The notes under the pieces are model-generated. The model was given only the letters and a program-made list of their open reading frames with translations. It was not told the DNA's origin and made no database searches. Source: Streptococcus sanguinis (lineage in GTDB: Bacteria > Bacillota > Bacilli > Lactobacillales > Streptococcaceae). From it: 32,654 nucleotides of DNA. The stretch is taken from the NCBI RefSeq assembly GCF_003943655.1, contig NZ_RJMM01000024.1, positions 1-32,654 on the forward strand. The letters are read 5' to 3'. Below, piece after piece: positions 15,524-25,670 of this stretch; within the stretch, counting starts at the first letter, position 1; each line of letters begins with the position of its first letter. Made by a program: the position numbers and the translations under genes.

Positions 15524-16447
15524 ATGAAACAGTCCATAACTACAATTAAGCGCAATGTCATTATCTTTGCATTCTTCAGCACCCTATGTGGCTGGATTGG
15601 TTATGTTGTTGATAAAGTAACCGGCCAAGCTCATTACGAAAATATCGGAACAGAGATAGGAAGTGGCTCTTTAGGGATGCTGATTTGGCTGGTAACTCCC
15701 TTAATCTGTACCATCTTTCTTCGAAGCTTTAGCGGAGACGGCTGGAAAGAGGCAGGGTTTTCCATTAATTTTAAAAGTAATAAAAAATTATACCTGATTA
15801 GTTTTTTAGTTTACCCTCTTGTTACGATGATAGTGATATTCTTGGGATTGATGACACAAGGTATCAGAGTGATAGATGCGAAGGTTGAGTTCACGGCCTA
15901 TCTTGGAATCTTGCTCACACAGATAGGAACTCAATTCATAAAAAATATTTTTGAAGAATCTGTTTGGAGGGCATATCTTACCAATCAATTAATCAAATTA
16001 AAATTATGCGACTTAAAACTATATCTACTTGTTGGCTTTATCTGGTGGATTTGGCATCTGCCTTACATTATGAAGTTTCTGTCTGAGAGAGAAATCCATA
16101 ATACCTTGCCGGTTGGGAGGTTTACATTCTTCCTTATCGGGATGATAACTGTTGCATGCTGGACGGTCATGTATACAGAGATTTTTAGAATTACCAAATC
16201 TGTTTGGCCTCTAGTTATTATGCACACTATGGAGGACGCTGTTATAAATCCTTTACTATTACTAGGATTTGTCTCGGTAGAAAAAAATCAGGCTTTCCTC
16301 TTCTCGCTTTCAGTGGGGATGATTCCGACTATTCTTTATTTAACCGTTGGTCTAGCTATACGAAAATGGAGAAAAAACAGCAGTATGGAAAGGCGATCTA
16401 ACAAAGTAAGAAAAGAAGATAATATTAATTCTTTTTTTCTATCTTAA
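15524..16447 (+). CDS. CPBP-family intramembrane glutamic endopeptidase-like protein
   Basis: A 307-residue membrane protein with about seven hydrophobic segments. CPBP (Abi/CAAX protease) motifs are present in order: EESVWR (E144, E145, R149), FIWWIWH (about 172-178) and HTMED in IMHTMEDAV as motif 3. In Gram-positive bacteria such proteins often serve in bacteriocin self-immunity or peptide processing, but no bacteriocin gene is visible here. The region is AT-richer than its neighbours in parts. It follows the serine hydrolase gene with AAAGGAG before ATG 15524. The lysine-rich C-terminal tail is likely cytoplasmic. Confidence 0.8.
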   Translation: MKQSITTIKRNVIIFAFFSTLCGWIGYVVDKVTGQAHYENIGTEIGSGSLGMLIWLVTPLICTIFLRSFSGDGWKEAGFSINFKSNKKLYLISFLVYPLVTMIVIFLGLMTQGIRVIDAKVEFTAYLGILLTQIGTQFIKNIFEESVWRAYLTNQLIKLKLCDLKLYLLVGFIWWIWHLPYIMKFLSEREIHNTLPVGRFTFFLIGMITVACWTVMYTEIFRITKSVWPLVIMHTMEDAVINPLLLLGFVSVEKNQAFLFSLSVGMIPTILYLTVGLAIRKWRKNSSMERRSNKVRKEDNINSFFLS

Positions 16448-16543
16448 TAGAGGCAAAAGACTCTCAAAAGTCTATAAAACAGGAAAAGTTGACATTTCAA
16501 TGAATTATGTTCTAATTTTTTTGTACATTTTCAAGTTTTTATA

Positions 16544-16572
16544 TATGTAAATGTCAGAAAAAAGTGTATAAT
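16544..16572 (+). promoter_or_regulatory. Probable promoter of the 85-residue protein
   Basis: A perfect -10 TATAAT (16567-16572) lies 36 bases before the start codon. The -35 is poor (TATGTA, 16544-16549). TGACATTT (16490-16497) and AAATGTCA (16549-16556) form an 8-bp inverted repeat flanking the region, which may be an operator. Confidence 0.5.
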
Positions 16573-16608
16573 GGATTAGTAAATTAAATTTTAGGAGAGG
16601 ATTTAATT

Positions 16609-16866
16609 ATGAAAAAGTTGGATATTACAACAATGCCTGACTACAGGAAAGTCGAGGCTGTTGTTCAGTTGTTAGTTAATGGAACCTTAACTAGTTATCG
16701 GATTGCGACGGATGCAAACATCAGCAAGATGAGTATCCTGACCTTAACTAAAGGGACCAGTAAGATTAAGAACATTACTTATCAAACTGCGATGGCCTTA
16801 ATTAATTGGTATGAAGAAAACCATGAAAAATACGGCATCACCATTCATCACAAGGCTGCAGGATAG
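16609..16866 (+). CDS. Small helix-turn-helix-like protein of unknown function
   Basis: An 85-residue protein without a family I can name. The middle (LTSYRIATDANISKMSILTL, about residues 26-45) resembles a helix-turn-helix: a YRIA helix, a turn, then a recognition-like helix, as in small phage-repressor-like or stand-alone DNA-binding proteins. The C-terminus is charged and ends IHHKAAG. AGGAGAGG precedes ATG 16609. It has its own -10 element and a strong terminator, so it is expressed as a single gene. A DNA-binding role is inferred from the HTH pattern only. Confidence 0.65.
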   Translation: MKKLDITTMPDYRKVEAVVQLLVNGTLTSYRIATDANISKMSILTLTKGTSKIKNITYQTAMALINWYEENHEKYGITIHHKAAG

Positions 16867-16893
16867 TCTAAAACTATGATGTAGCTCAACCCT

Positions 16894-16928
16894 AACCCAG
16901 CTAACCATTTGGATAGCTGGGTTTTTCT
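16894..16928 (+). terminator. Terminator after the 85-residue protein
   Basis: ACCCAGCTA (16895-16903) pairs perfectly with TAGCTGGGT (16914-16922), followed by a short T-run. Confidence 0.85.
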
Positions 16929-16935
16929 ATGCCTC

Positions 16936-17158
16936 TTAGCGATTGCCGGCTCGCAGAGTCGAGCAGAGCTTAGAGGCATTGATGCAGACTGAGCGCAAGC
17001 GAAGTCTACGTTCCGCTAATTTTTTAGCGATTGCTGGCTCATAGAGTCAAGAAGAGGTTAGAGGCATAGATGCCGTTTGAGTAGTAGCGAGAACTAGGTT
17101 CCGCAAAAACTTCATGAGACAAGCCACGTGCGCAGTCGAACTTAGGAGCAGGGATGCT
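16936..17158. repeat. Diverged 88-bp tandem repeat, two full copies and a partial third
   Basis: Copy A starts at 16936 and copy B at 17024; they align without gaps, sharing TTAGCGATTGC, GGCTC, AGAGTC, TTAGAGGCAT, GATGC and GTTCCGC. A shorter, more diverged copy (GCAGTCG, CTTAGGAGCA, GGATGC) lies at about 17133-17156. There is no convincing ORF and no match to a known RNA that I recognise. The repeat occupies the first half of the 550-base gap before tkt. Confidence 0.6.
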
Positions 17159-17176
17159 CACTTTCTTACTTTTTTT

Positions 17177-17200
17177 CTGTCCTTATGGGCAGATTTTTTT
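17177..17200 (+). terminator. Terminator-like hairpin after the tandem repeat
   Basis: CTGTCC (17177-17182) pairs with GGGCAG (17187-17192), one pair being G-U, around TTAT; seven T residues follow. It suggests that transcription crosses the repeat region, although no gene is seen there. Confidence 0.6.
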
Positions 17201-17245
17201 GACAGTCCAAGAGTGAACAGTCACCTGTGTAATTCTTGGTCTTTT

Positions 17246-17259
17246 TGTTACCGCTTTCA
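17246..17259 (+). promoter_or_regulatory. Candidate cre site (CcpA) upstream of transketolase
   Basis: TGTTACCGCTTTCA fits TGWAANCGNTNWCA with one mismatch. A TATAAT (17265-17270) sits just downstream and may be a second, upstream promoter. Confidence 0.45.
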
Positions 17260-17288
17260 AGATTTATAATAAATCTATAAAAAATGAG

Positions 17289-17318
17289 ATTATCCCTATC
17301 TTGCGATATAGGGATAAT
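17289..17318. promoter_or_regulatory. 11-bp inverted repeat overlapping the tkt promoter
   Basis: ATTATCCCTAT (17289-17299) pairs perfectly with ATAGGGATAAT (17308-17318) around an 8-base centre, followed by TTTT. It overlaps the -35 element, so it may be an operator; it could also end transcripts arriving from upstream. Confidence 0.55.
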
Positions 17319-17329
17319 TTTCATATAAT
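17301..17329 (+). promoter_or_regulatory. tkt promoter
   Basis: TTGCGA (17301-17306), a 17-base spacer and TATAAT (17324-17329). The -35 lies in the centre of the inverted repeat. Confidence 0.65.
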
Positions 17330-17416
17330 AGATGTGAGACAATTTTTCGTTTCTACGACCATTGTTTATCCTGTTCTGATGTCAGAACAAGTCATAGTAA
17401 AAATAAGGAGTATCCA

Positions 17417-19393
17417 ATGTCACAATTATCAGTTAATGCCATTCGCTTTTTAGGGATTGACGCGATTGAAAAGTCTAAGTCAGGTCACCCTGGCGTAGTC
17501 ATGGGCGCTGCACCGATGGCTTACGACTTGTTTACTAAACAACTTCGTATCAATCCAGAAGAGCCAAACTGGATTAACCGCGATCGCTTCGTCCTGTCTG
17601 CAGGACATGGCTCTATGCTGCTTTATGCCTTGCTTCATCTGTCTGGCTTTAAAGATGTCAGCATGGAGGAAATCAAAAACTTCCGCCAATGGGGTTCTAA
17701 GACACCAGGTCACCCAGAGTTTGGCCATACAGCTGGTGTTGATGCCACTACTGGCCCACTGGGACAAGGGATTTCTACAGCTACTGGATTTGCTCAGGCA
17801 GAGCGTTTCTTAGCTGCTAAGTATAATCGTGAAGGATATCCAATTTTTGACCACTACACTTATGTCATCTGTGGTGATGGCGATTTGATGGAGGGGGTTT
17901 CAGCTGAGGCTGCTTCTTACGCTGGTCTGCAAAAACTGGACAAGCTGGTTGTTCTCTATGATTCAAATGATATCAACCTAGATGGAGAGACCAAGGATTC
18001 CTTTACAGAAGATGTTCGTGCCCGCTATGAAGCTTATGGCTGGCATACTGCCTTGGTAGAAGATGGGACAGATCTTGCAGCGATTGATGCAGCTATCAAT
18101 GAAGCTAAATCTTCTGGCAAGCCATCTTTGATTGAAGTTAAGACGGTTATCGGTTACGGTTCTCCAAACAAGCAAGGAACTAATGCAGTTCACGGCGCCC
18201 CTCTTGGAGCAGAAGAAGCAGAAGCTACTCGCCAAGCCTTGGGCTGGGACTATGCGCCGTTTGAGATTCCTGAGGAAGTCTATGCAGATTACCGTACAAA
18301 TGTAGCAGAGCGTGGTGCAGCGGCTTACGATGCTTGGAAACAGTTAGTAGAGGACTACAAGCAAGCCCATCCAGAATTGGCGGCAGAAGTAACAGCTATC
18401 ATCGCTGGTCAGGATCCAGTAGAAATCAAACCAGAAGACTTCCCAGTACTTGAAAATGGCTTCTCTCAAGCGACCCGTAATTCTAGTCAGGATGCCCTCA
18501 ATGCAGCAGCTAAGGTGCTTCCAACTTTCCTCGGCGGTTCTGCTGACTTGGCTCATTCCAATATGACCTACATCAAGGAAGACGGTCTGCAGGATGATGC
18601 CCACCGTCTCAACCGCAATATCCAATTTGGTGTGCGCGAGTTTGCTATGGGAACAATTCTCAACGGTATGGCGCTTCATGGTGGTCTTCGCGTTTACGGT
18701 GGTACCTTCTTCGTCTTCTCAGACTATGTCAAGGCAGCTGTCCGTTTGTCTGCCCTACAAGGTTTGCCAGTGACTTATGTATTTACTCACGACTCTATTG
18801 CAGTAGGTGAAGACGGCCCAACTCATGAGCCGATTGAGCATTTGGCTGGTCTGCGTGCTATTCCAAACCTGACTGTTTTCCGCCCAGCAGATGCGCGTGA
18901 AACTCAGGCAGCTTGGTATCTGGCCCTTAAGAGCCAATCTACTCCGACTGCTCTGGTCTTGACCCGTCAGAATCTGACAGTTGAAGAAGGCACAAACTTT
19001 GACAAGGTAGCTAAAGGTGCTTATGTGGTCTACGAAACAGGAGCAGATTTCGATACCATCTTGCTGGCTTCTGGTTCTGAGGTTAATTTGGCAGTTGCAG
19101 CTGCTAAAGCACTTGCAGCAGAAGGCGCTAAAATCCGCGTGGTCAGCGTGCCATCAACAGAGCTTTTTGATGCTCAAGATGCAGCCTACAAAGAAGAAAT
19201 TCTGCCAAATGCAGTTCGTCGCCGCGTAGCGATCGAGATGGCAGCTAGCCAGCCTTGGTACAAATATGTCGGTCTGGATGGTGCAGTTATCGGAATCGAC
19301 CAGTTCGGTGCATCTGCTCCAGCAGGCAAGGTGCTGGAAGAATACGGCTTTACAGTTGAGCACGTAGCAGAAGTTGTTAAAAATCTTAAATAA
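17417..19393 (+). CDS. tkt: Transketolase
   Basis: A 658-residue thiamine-diphosphate enzyme of the pentose phosphate pathway, full length for the family. Domain order is normal: the N-terminal TPP domain has GHPG (residues 23-26), [12 protein letters not shown] and [13 protein letters not shown] (TPP/metal motif, about 154-166). The middle pyrimidine domain has REFAMG and [25 protein letters not shown], the transketolase signature. The C-terminal domain ends [22 protein letters not shown] precedes ATG 17417. It stands alone between its own promoter and terminator. Confidence 0.96.
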   Translation: MSQLSVNAIRFLGIDAIEKSKSGHPGVVMGAAPMAYDLFTKQLRINPEEPNWINRDRFVLSAGHGSMLLYALLHLSGFKDVSMEEIKNFRQWGSKTPGHPEFGHTAGVDATTGPLGQGISTATGFAQAERFLAAKYNREGYPIFDHYTYVICGDGDLMEGVSAEAASYAGLQKLDKLVVLYDSNDINLDGETKDSFTEDVRARYEAYGWHTALVEDGTDLAAIDAAINEAKSSGKPSLIEVKTVIGYGSPNKQGTNAVHGAPLGAEEAEATRQALGWDYAPFEIPEEVYADYRTNVAERGAAAYDAWKQLVEDYKQAHPELAAEVTAIIAGQDPVEIKPEDFPVLENGFSQATRNSSQDALNAAAKVLPTFLGGSADLAHSNMTYIKEDGLQDDAHRLNRNIQFGVREFAMGTILNGMALHGGLRVYGGTFFVFSDYVKAAVRLSALQGLPVTYVFTHDSIAVGEDGPTHEPIEHLAGLRAIPNLTVFRPADARETQAAWYLALKSQSTPTALVLTRQNLTVEEGTNFDKVAKGAYVVYETGADFDTILLASGSEVNLAVAAAKALAAEGAKIRVVSVPSTELFDAQDAAYKEEILPNAVRRRVAIEMAASQPWYKYVGLDGAVIGIDQFGASAPAGKVLEEYGFTVEHVAEVVKNLK

Positions 19394-19401
19394 AAAGACA
19401 T

Positions 19402-19431
19402 AAAATCAGGGTGCTGGTCATCCTGATTTTT
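19402..19431 (+). terminator. tkt terminator
   Basis: AAAATCAGG (19402-19410) pairs with CCTGATTTT (19422-19430), ending in a T-run. Confidence 0.8.
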
Positions 19432-19509
19432 GCTTTTAAAAAAATGCATCCAGGTCAGTCATGCTTCCTCCGACTTGAGACGGACTTTACCTGAAAAGTC
19501 AGAATCGTC

Positions 19510-19538
19510 TTGTAAAAATAAGGGAAATCTGCTATAGT
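19510..19538 (+). promoter_or_regulatory. yajC promoter
   Basis: TTGTAA (19510-19515), a 17-base spacer and TATAGT (19533-19538) with TGC directly before it (extended -10). Confidence 0.7.
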
Positions 19539-19570
19539 AGTTCATATATGACATTCGAAGGAGAAAATAT

Positions 19571-19906
19571 ATGAATCCAACTATGCTTATTGTCTTTGCG
19601 GTTGTACTGATAGGGATGACCTATTTCCAAATGCGTGCCCAAAAGAAACAGGCTCAGCAGCGTATGGAAAGTCTTAACAAGCTGCAAAAGGGTTATGAAG
19701 TTATTACCATCGGTGGTTTGTATGGAACGGTAGATGAAGTGGACACAGATAAAAAGACAGTTGTTCTGGATGTGGACGGTGTTTACCTGACCTTTGAACT
19801 GACAGCTATTAAGACTGTGCTACCATTGACTGAGGGGATTCCTGCTGTTGCTGGCGGTGAGGGAAGCGTTGACCTTCCTGAGGAAGAATCAGCGATTGAA
19901 GAGTAA
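19571..19906 (+). CDS. yajC: YajC, preprotein translocase accessory subunit
   Basis: A 111-residue protein with one N-terminal membrane segment (about residues 3-19), followed by the YajC motif YFQMRAQKKQAQQRMESLNKL and the conserved GYEVITIGGLYGTV. YajC associates with SecDF and the SecYEG translocon. The acidic C-terminal tail is typical of Gram-positive versions. AAGGAG precedes ATG 19571. It is monocistronic with its own promoter and terminator. Confidence 0.93.
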   Translation: MNPTMLIVFAVVLIGMTYFQMRAQKKQAQQRMESLNKLQKGYEVITIGGLYGTVDEVDTDKKTVVLDVDGVYLTFELTAIKTVLPLTEGIPAVAGGEGSVDLPEEESAIEE

Positions 19907-19912
19907 AGAAAT

Positions 19913-19936
19913 AAACAGCTTGCGGGCTGTTTTTTT
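19913..19936 (+). terminator. yajC terminator
   Basis: AAACAGC (19913-19919) pairs with GCTGTTT (19926-19932), with a run of T residues to 19936. Confidence 0.85.
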
Positions 19937-20083
19937 GTTTTGGTTCATGTAGCTAGGAGGTGTTTGATTGTAACCTTATCTGCCTTGCAGTTTGGACAAG
20001 CTGGTGAGTTTTAACTGAGTTTGGATTCTCTGGTTGACATTCTGTCCTTATTTTATGCTCTCAGGCTTGAAAAAGCGGATGAA

Positions 20084-20114
20084 TTGCCCACATTCCAAGG
20101 ATTTATGATATAAT
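20084..20114 (+). promoter_or_regulatory. Promoter of the uppS-cdsA-eep-proS cluster
   Basis: Extended -10 TGATATAAT (20106-20114) with a possible -35 TTGCCC (20084-20089, spacer 19). Confidence 0.6.
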
Positions 20115-20146
20115 GAACTGACAAAACTTTAAATAGGATAAAAAGT

Positions 20147-20896
20147 ATGTTTAGTTTTAAGAAAAAAGAAAAGCTGAACGCACCGCTGAATGTTCCAAAG
20201 CACATTGCTGTTATTATGGACGGCAATGGCCGTTGGGCCAAAAAAAGGATGCAGCCGCGCGTGTTCGGTCATAAGGCTGGCATGGAAACCTTGCAAAAGG
20301 TGACGATTGCTGCCAAGGAAATGGGTGTTCAAGTCTTGACTGTCTATGCCTTTTCAACGGAAAATTGGTCTCGGCCGGAAAAGGAAGTTTCCTTTATCAT
20401 GAATCTGCCGGTTGAATTTTACGACCGCTATGTGCCGGAGCTGCACAAGAACAATGTTAAAATCCAGATGATTGGTGATACGGCTAAGCTTCCTAAGGCG
20501 ACATTTGAAGCTCTGGAAAAGGCAGAAAGCCTGACCAAGCTCAATACAGGCTTGATTCTCAACTTTGCTCTAAACTACGGTGGTCGATATGAGATCAATC
20601 AGGCTGTTAAAGAGATTGCTCAAGATGTGTTAGATGCCAAACTCAGTCCTGGCGACATTACAGAGGACATCATAGGTAACTACCTCTATACCAGCAACTT
20701 GCCTAAGATGCTGCGTGACCCGGATCTGGTGATTCGGACCAGTGGAGAGCTGCGTCTCAGCAATTTTCTGCCTTGGCAGTCAGCCTACAGTGAGCTGTAT
20801 TTTACGGATATCCTCTGGCCTGACTTTGATGAGAAGGCTTTGAAGGCTGCAATTGCAGAATTCAGCCGTCGGAATCGACGCTTTGGCGGTGTTTAA
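20147..20896 (+). CDS. uppS: Undecaprenyl diphosphate synthase (cis-isoprenyl transferase)
   Basis: A 249-residue enzyme that adds isopentenyl units to farnesyl diphosphate to make the C55 carrier for peptidoglycan and other surface polymers. The catalytic aspartate is D25 in IMDGNGRWAKKR. YAFSTENWSRP, LNYGGRYEI, DLVIRTSGELRLSNFLPWQ and the C-terminal RRNRRFGGV are family signatures. It opens a cluster in which cdsA follows after 18 bases, the common bacterial uppS-cdsA-rseP order. Confidence 0.96.
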   Translation: MFSFKKKEKLNAPLNVPKHIAVIMDGNGRWAKKRMQPRVFGHKAGMETLQKVTIAAKEMGVQVLTVYAFSTENWSRPEKEVSFIMNLPVEFYDRYVPELHKNNVKIQMIGDTAKLPKATFEALEKAESLTKLNTGLILNFALNYGGRYEINQAVKEIAQDVLDAKLSPGDITEDIIGNYLYTSNLPKMLRDPDLVIRTSGELRLSNFLPWQSAYSELYFTDILWPDFDEKALKAAIAEFSRRNRRFGGV

Positions 20897-20914
20897 GGGA
20901 GAAAGTAAAAGAGT

Positions 20915-21718
20915 ATGAGTAAAAATTTACAAAAACGTCTAATCTTTGGAGGAATCGCTCTTGCTATTTTTATTCCTCTGGTATTGACAGGAGGCGTCAT
21001 CTTTCAGATTTTTGTGGGACTGCTGGCTATGCTTGCAGTGCATGAATTTCTCCAGATGAAAGGTCTGCCGACAGCGACAATCGAGGGTGTCTTGGCCATG
21101 CTAGCAGCCTTTGTCCTAACCCTGCCTCTAGAGAATTATCTGAAGTTTCTGCCGGTTGATGGCAATGTCGTGGCCTATGGCTTGGTCGTCTTTCTTCTGT
21201 TGATTTCGACTGTCCTAGGTTCCAACTACACCTTTGAAGATGCGGCTTATCCGATTGCAGCTAGTTTTTATGTCGGTCTTGGTTTTAATGCCTTGATTGA
21301 TGCTCGCTTGATGAATATTGACAAGGTCCTGCTAGCTCTCTTTATCGTCTGGGCTACTGACAGTGGAGCTTATCTGGTCGGGGTGCGTTTTGGTAAAAGA
21401 AAGCTGGCGCCGAGAGTTTCTCCTAATAAGACTATTGAAGGAAGCCTGGGCGGCATTCTATCAGCCGTTCTAGTGACTGGAATCTTTATGTTGGTTCGAC
21501 CGCAAGTGTACGCACCTTATAATGCCCTTGTCTTTTTGATTCTGGCAGTGCTCTTTAGTATTGCCGGCCAGTTGGGTGATTTGGTCGAAAGCTCAGTCAA
21601 GCGTCATTTCGGGGTCAAGGATTCTGGGAAATTCATTCCTGGTCACGGCGGTGTCTTGGATCGTTTTGACAGTCTTCTCTTTGTCTTTCCGCTCATGCAT
21701 TTCTTCGGCTTGTTCTAA
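20915..21718 (+). CDS. cdsA: Phosphatidate cytidylyltransferase (CDP-diacylglycerol synthase)
   Basis: A 267-residue polytopic membrane enzyme that makes CDP-diacylglycerol from phosphatidate and CTP. The CdsA signature is at about residues 226-252: SVKRHFGVKDSG followed by FIPGHGGVLDRFDS. WATDSGAYLVG and SPNKTIEGSLGG (about 148-178) are also conserved. Multiple hydrophobic segments fill the N-terminal half. It is followed by a 225-base gap before eep that holds no clear terminator. Confidence 0.95.
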   Translation: MSKNLQKRLIFGGIALAIFIPLVLTGGVIFQIFVGLLAMLAVHEFLQMKGLPTATIEGVLAMLAAFVLTLPLENYLKFLPVDGNVVAYGLVVFLLLISTVLGSNYTFEDAAYPIAASFYVGLGFNALIDARLMNIDKVLLALFIVWATDSGAYLVGVRFGKRKLAPRVSPNKTIEGSLGGILSAVLVTGIFMLVRPQVYAPYNALVFLILAVLFSIAGQLGDLVESSVKRHFGVKDSGKFIPGHGGVLDRFDSLLFVFPLMHFFGLF

Positions 21719-21943
21719 GACAGTCGAGCATGGCTGAAAGCAAGGGATGGCAAGCTTGTCCAAAGAAAACTATTTGAGATAAAACTAGGATTTGGAGCTC
21801 AAAATTTTTAGAGGAGATTCTATCCTATTTTCAAGAGTGTCAGCTATGCAGGGGCGGGAAGCTCGGTATTTAGCCGTTTTCTGCTCCTTCTTTGATTTAA
21901 AAGCAAAAACAAGATTTCTAGGAAAGGTAAAATATAGAAGTCC

Positions 21944-23200
21944 ATGCAATTTATAACCTTTATTATTATTTTTGGGATCATTGTGGTGGTCCATGAGTTC
22001 GGACACTTCTACTTTGCGAAGAAGTCCGGCATTTTGGTCAGAGAGTTCGCTATCGGTATGGGACCCAAGATTTTCTCCCATATTGGCAAGGACGGGACGG
22101 CCTATACGATTCGGATTTTACCCTTGGGGGGCTATGTACGCATGGCCGGTTGGGGGGAAGACTCCACTGACATTAAGGTGGGGACACCGGCTAGTCTGAC
22201 CTTGGATGCAGAGGGCAAGGTGGTTCGCATCAATCTCTCTGGCAAAAAGGTTGATCAGACAGCTCTGCCCATGAATGTGACCGGCTTTGACTTTGAGGAA
22301 AAGCTGGAAATCACAGGTCTGGTTCTTGACGAGCTCAAGACTTATGCAGTAGATCATGATGCAACGATTGTTGAAGAAGATGGCACTGAGGTGAGGATTG
22401 CACCGCTAGATGTTCAGTATCAGAATGCTAGTATCTGGGGTCGCCTCATCACCAACTTTGCTGGCCCTATGAATAACTTCATCCTGAGCGTGCTGGTATT
22501 TATGCTGCTGGCCTTTGTTCAGGGCGGCGTTCGTGATGAGAACAGCAATCATTTTCAAGTCATGGATGGTAGTGCTATAGCAGCTGCTGGGGTTCAAAAT
22601 AATGACCAAATCCTTAAGATTAATGACTATAAGATTAGCAACTGGGCGGATCTAACCAGCGCTCTGGCGAAAATCACTGCCAAGAGCAAGGAAGCGCCGA
22701 CCTTGTCTGTTACCTACAAACACGGCAGCGAAACGAAAGAGATTACCGTACAGCCTAAAAAAGACGGCAATCGTTATCTGCTAGGGGTATCTCCAACGGT
22801 CAAGACAGGCTTTTGGGACAAGGTAGTTGGCGGTTTTACTGCAGCTTGGTCTACTACGGTGCGCATTTTGTCAGCTCTGAAAGATATCATCTTCAACTTC
22901 AATATCAACAAGCTAGGCGGTCCGGTCGCTATTTACAATTTCAGCAGCCAGGCAGCAGAGCAAGGCTTGCCAGCAGTCCTTAGCCTTTTGGCCATGCTGT
23001 CGCTCAATATCGGTATTTTCAACCTGATTCCTATTCCAGCCTTGGACGGCGGAAAAATCGTCCTCAATATTCTGGAGGCTATCCGCAGAAAACCGCTGAG
23101 AAGAGAAACGGAGACCTATATCACTCTGTCTGGAGTGGCTATTATGGTTATTCTAATGATTGCCGTTACCTGGAACGATATTATGAAATTATTCTTCTAA
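21944..23200 (+). CDS. eep: RseP/Eep-family site-2 zinc metalloprotease
   Basis: A 418-residue membrane protease. The zinc motif H17-E-F-G-H21 lies in the first membrane segment, and the second metal-site motif is [13 protein letters not shown] (about 362-374). A PDZ domain lies between the membrane segments (about 190-270; [15 protein letters not shown]). In streptococci and enterococci Eep processes lipoprotein signal peptides into pheromone-like peptides and cleaves anti-sigma factors. The ribosome binding site is poor: AGGAAAGG is 16 bases upstream and only AGAAG is near, so translation may be modest, but no better start exists for the conserved N-terminus. Confidence 0.94.
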   Translation: MQFITFIIIFGIIVVVHEFGHFYFAKKSGILVREFAIGMGPKIFSHIGKDGTAYTIRILPLGGYVRMAGWGEDSTDIKVGTPASLTLDAEGKVVRINLSGKKVDQTALPMNVTGFDFEEKLEITGLVLDELKTYAVDHDATIVEEDGTEVRIAPLDVQYQNASIWGRLITNFAGPMNNFILSVLVFMLLAFVQGGVRDENSNHFQVMDGSAIAAAGVQNNDQILKINDYKISNWADLTSALAKITAKSKEAPTLSVTYKHGSETKEITVQPKKDGNRYLLGVSPTVKTGFWDKVVGGFTAAWSTTVRILSALKDIIFNFNINKLGGPVAIYNFSSQAAEQGLPAVLSLLAMLSLNIGIFNLIPIPALDGGKIVLNILEAIRRKPLRRETETYITLSGVAIMVILMIAVTWNDIMKLFF

Positions 23201-23244
23201 GAAACTAAAGTTCTTAGAACTATGAAAAAGACATTATTCAATGA

Positions 23245-25116
<1,872 letters not shown>

Positions 25117-25119
25117 AAC

Positions 25120-25150
25120 AAACTGCCAGTTTTATCTGGCAGTTTTCTTT
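25120..25150 (+). terminator. Terminator after proS
   Basis: AAACTGCCAG (25120-25129) pairs with CTGGCAGTTT (25136-25145), followed by T-rich sequence. Confidence 0.85.
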
Positions 25151-25178
25151 TGCTTATTGGAGGTGAAAATGCTATAGT
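25150..25178 (+). promoter_or_regulatory. Promoter of the PH-domain gene
   Basis: TTGCTT (25150-25155), a 17-base spacer and TATAGT (25173-25178) with TGC before it. Confidence 0.65.
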
Positions 25179-25206
25179 AGGAAAAAATAGATTGGAGGAC
25201 CGATTG

Positions 25207-25587
25207 ATGGGATTATTCGGCGGTTTATTAGGCAATGCCTCTCAGAAAGATATTGAAAAAACAGAAAGACAATTGGAGGATATTCTGACAACAACAGAGA
25301 ATGTAGAACTGGCTTTTAGCCTCATTCGCGACTTGATTGTCTTTACAGATAAGCGTTTAATCTTGGTCGACAAGCAGGGAATGACTGGCAAAAAGACTTC
25401 TTATAAGTCCTTTCCTTATCGCTCTATCAGTCGTTTTTCAGTGGAAACAGCCGGCCATTTCGACTTAGATGCCGAGCTGAAAATTTGGGTTTCCAGCGCT
25501 CAAGAGCCAGCAGAAGTCCTTCAATTTACCAGCGACCGCAGCGTCATCGCTATCCAAAAAGCCTTGGCAGAAGCAGTCTTAAGATAG
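25207..25587 (+). CDS. Bacterial PH-domain protein (YvbH/DUF1696-like)
   Basis: A 126-residue soluble protein of the bacterial pleckstrin-homology-like group. Characteristic residues are the FTDKRLILVDKQGMTGKKTSYKSFPYRSI region (about 50-78), followed by ISRFSVETAGHFDLDAELKIW and a final helix, a single PH barrel. The function of this family is not established. The frame opens at a TTG (25150), but that codon lies in the promoter; ATG 25207 with GGAGG 8 bases upstream is the start. It is monocistronic and convergent with a lipoprotein gene. Confidence 0.82.
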   Translation: MGLFGGLLGNASQKDIEKTERQLEDILTTTENVELAFSLIRDLIVFTDKRLILVDKQGMTGKKTSYKSFPYRSISRFSVETAGHFDLDAELKIWVSSAQEPAEVLQFTSDRSVIAIQKALAEAVLR

Positions 25588-25620
25588 CATATTGCCCCTT
25601 TGGGATTTAAAAATAAACAG

Positions 25621-25670
25621 AAAAGCCTTCTGAGTATTAACTATAAAGTTAAATCACTCAGAATGCTTTT
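25621..25670. terminator. Bidirectional terminator between convergent genes
   Basis: AAAAGC/GCTTTT (25621-25626, 25665-25670) and TTCTGAGT/ACTCAGAA (25628-25635, 25656-25663) form a long stem with A-run and T-run ends. ATTAACT (25635-25641) and AGTTAAAT further in extend the fold. It serves both flanking genes. Confidence 0.8.

Noticed and set aside
20031-20046. TTGACA at about 20034 as a promoter for uppS
   Set aside because: No acceptable -10 lies 16-18 bases downstream; the extended -10 at 20106-20114 is much better.
23209-23221. AGTTCTTAGAACT before proS as a terminator or T-box
   Set aside because: Only a 5-bp stem with a 3-base loop, no T-run and no T-box conserved sequence; the gap is also far too short for a T-box leader.
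25150-25206. Upstream TTG extension of the PH-domain protein
   Set aside because: It overlaps the promoter -35 and -10; ATG 25207 with GGAGG is the better start.
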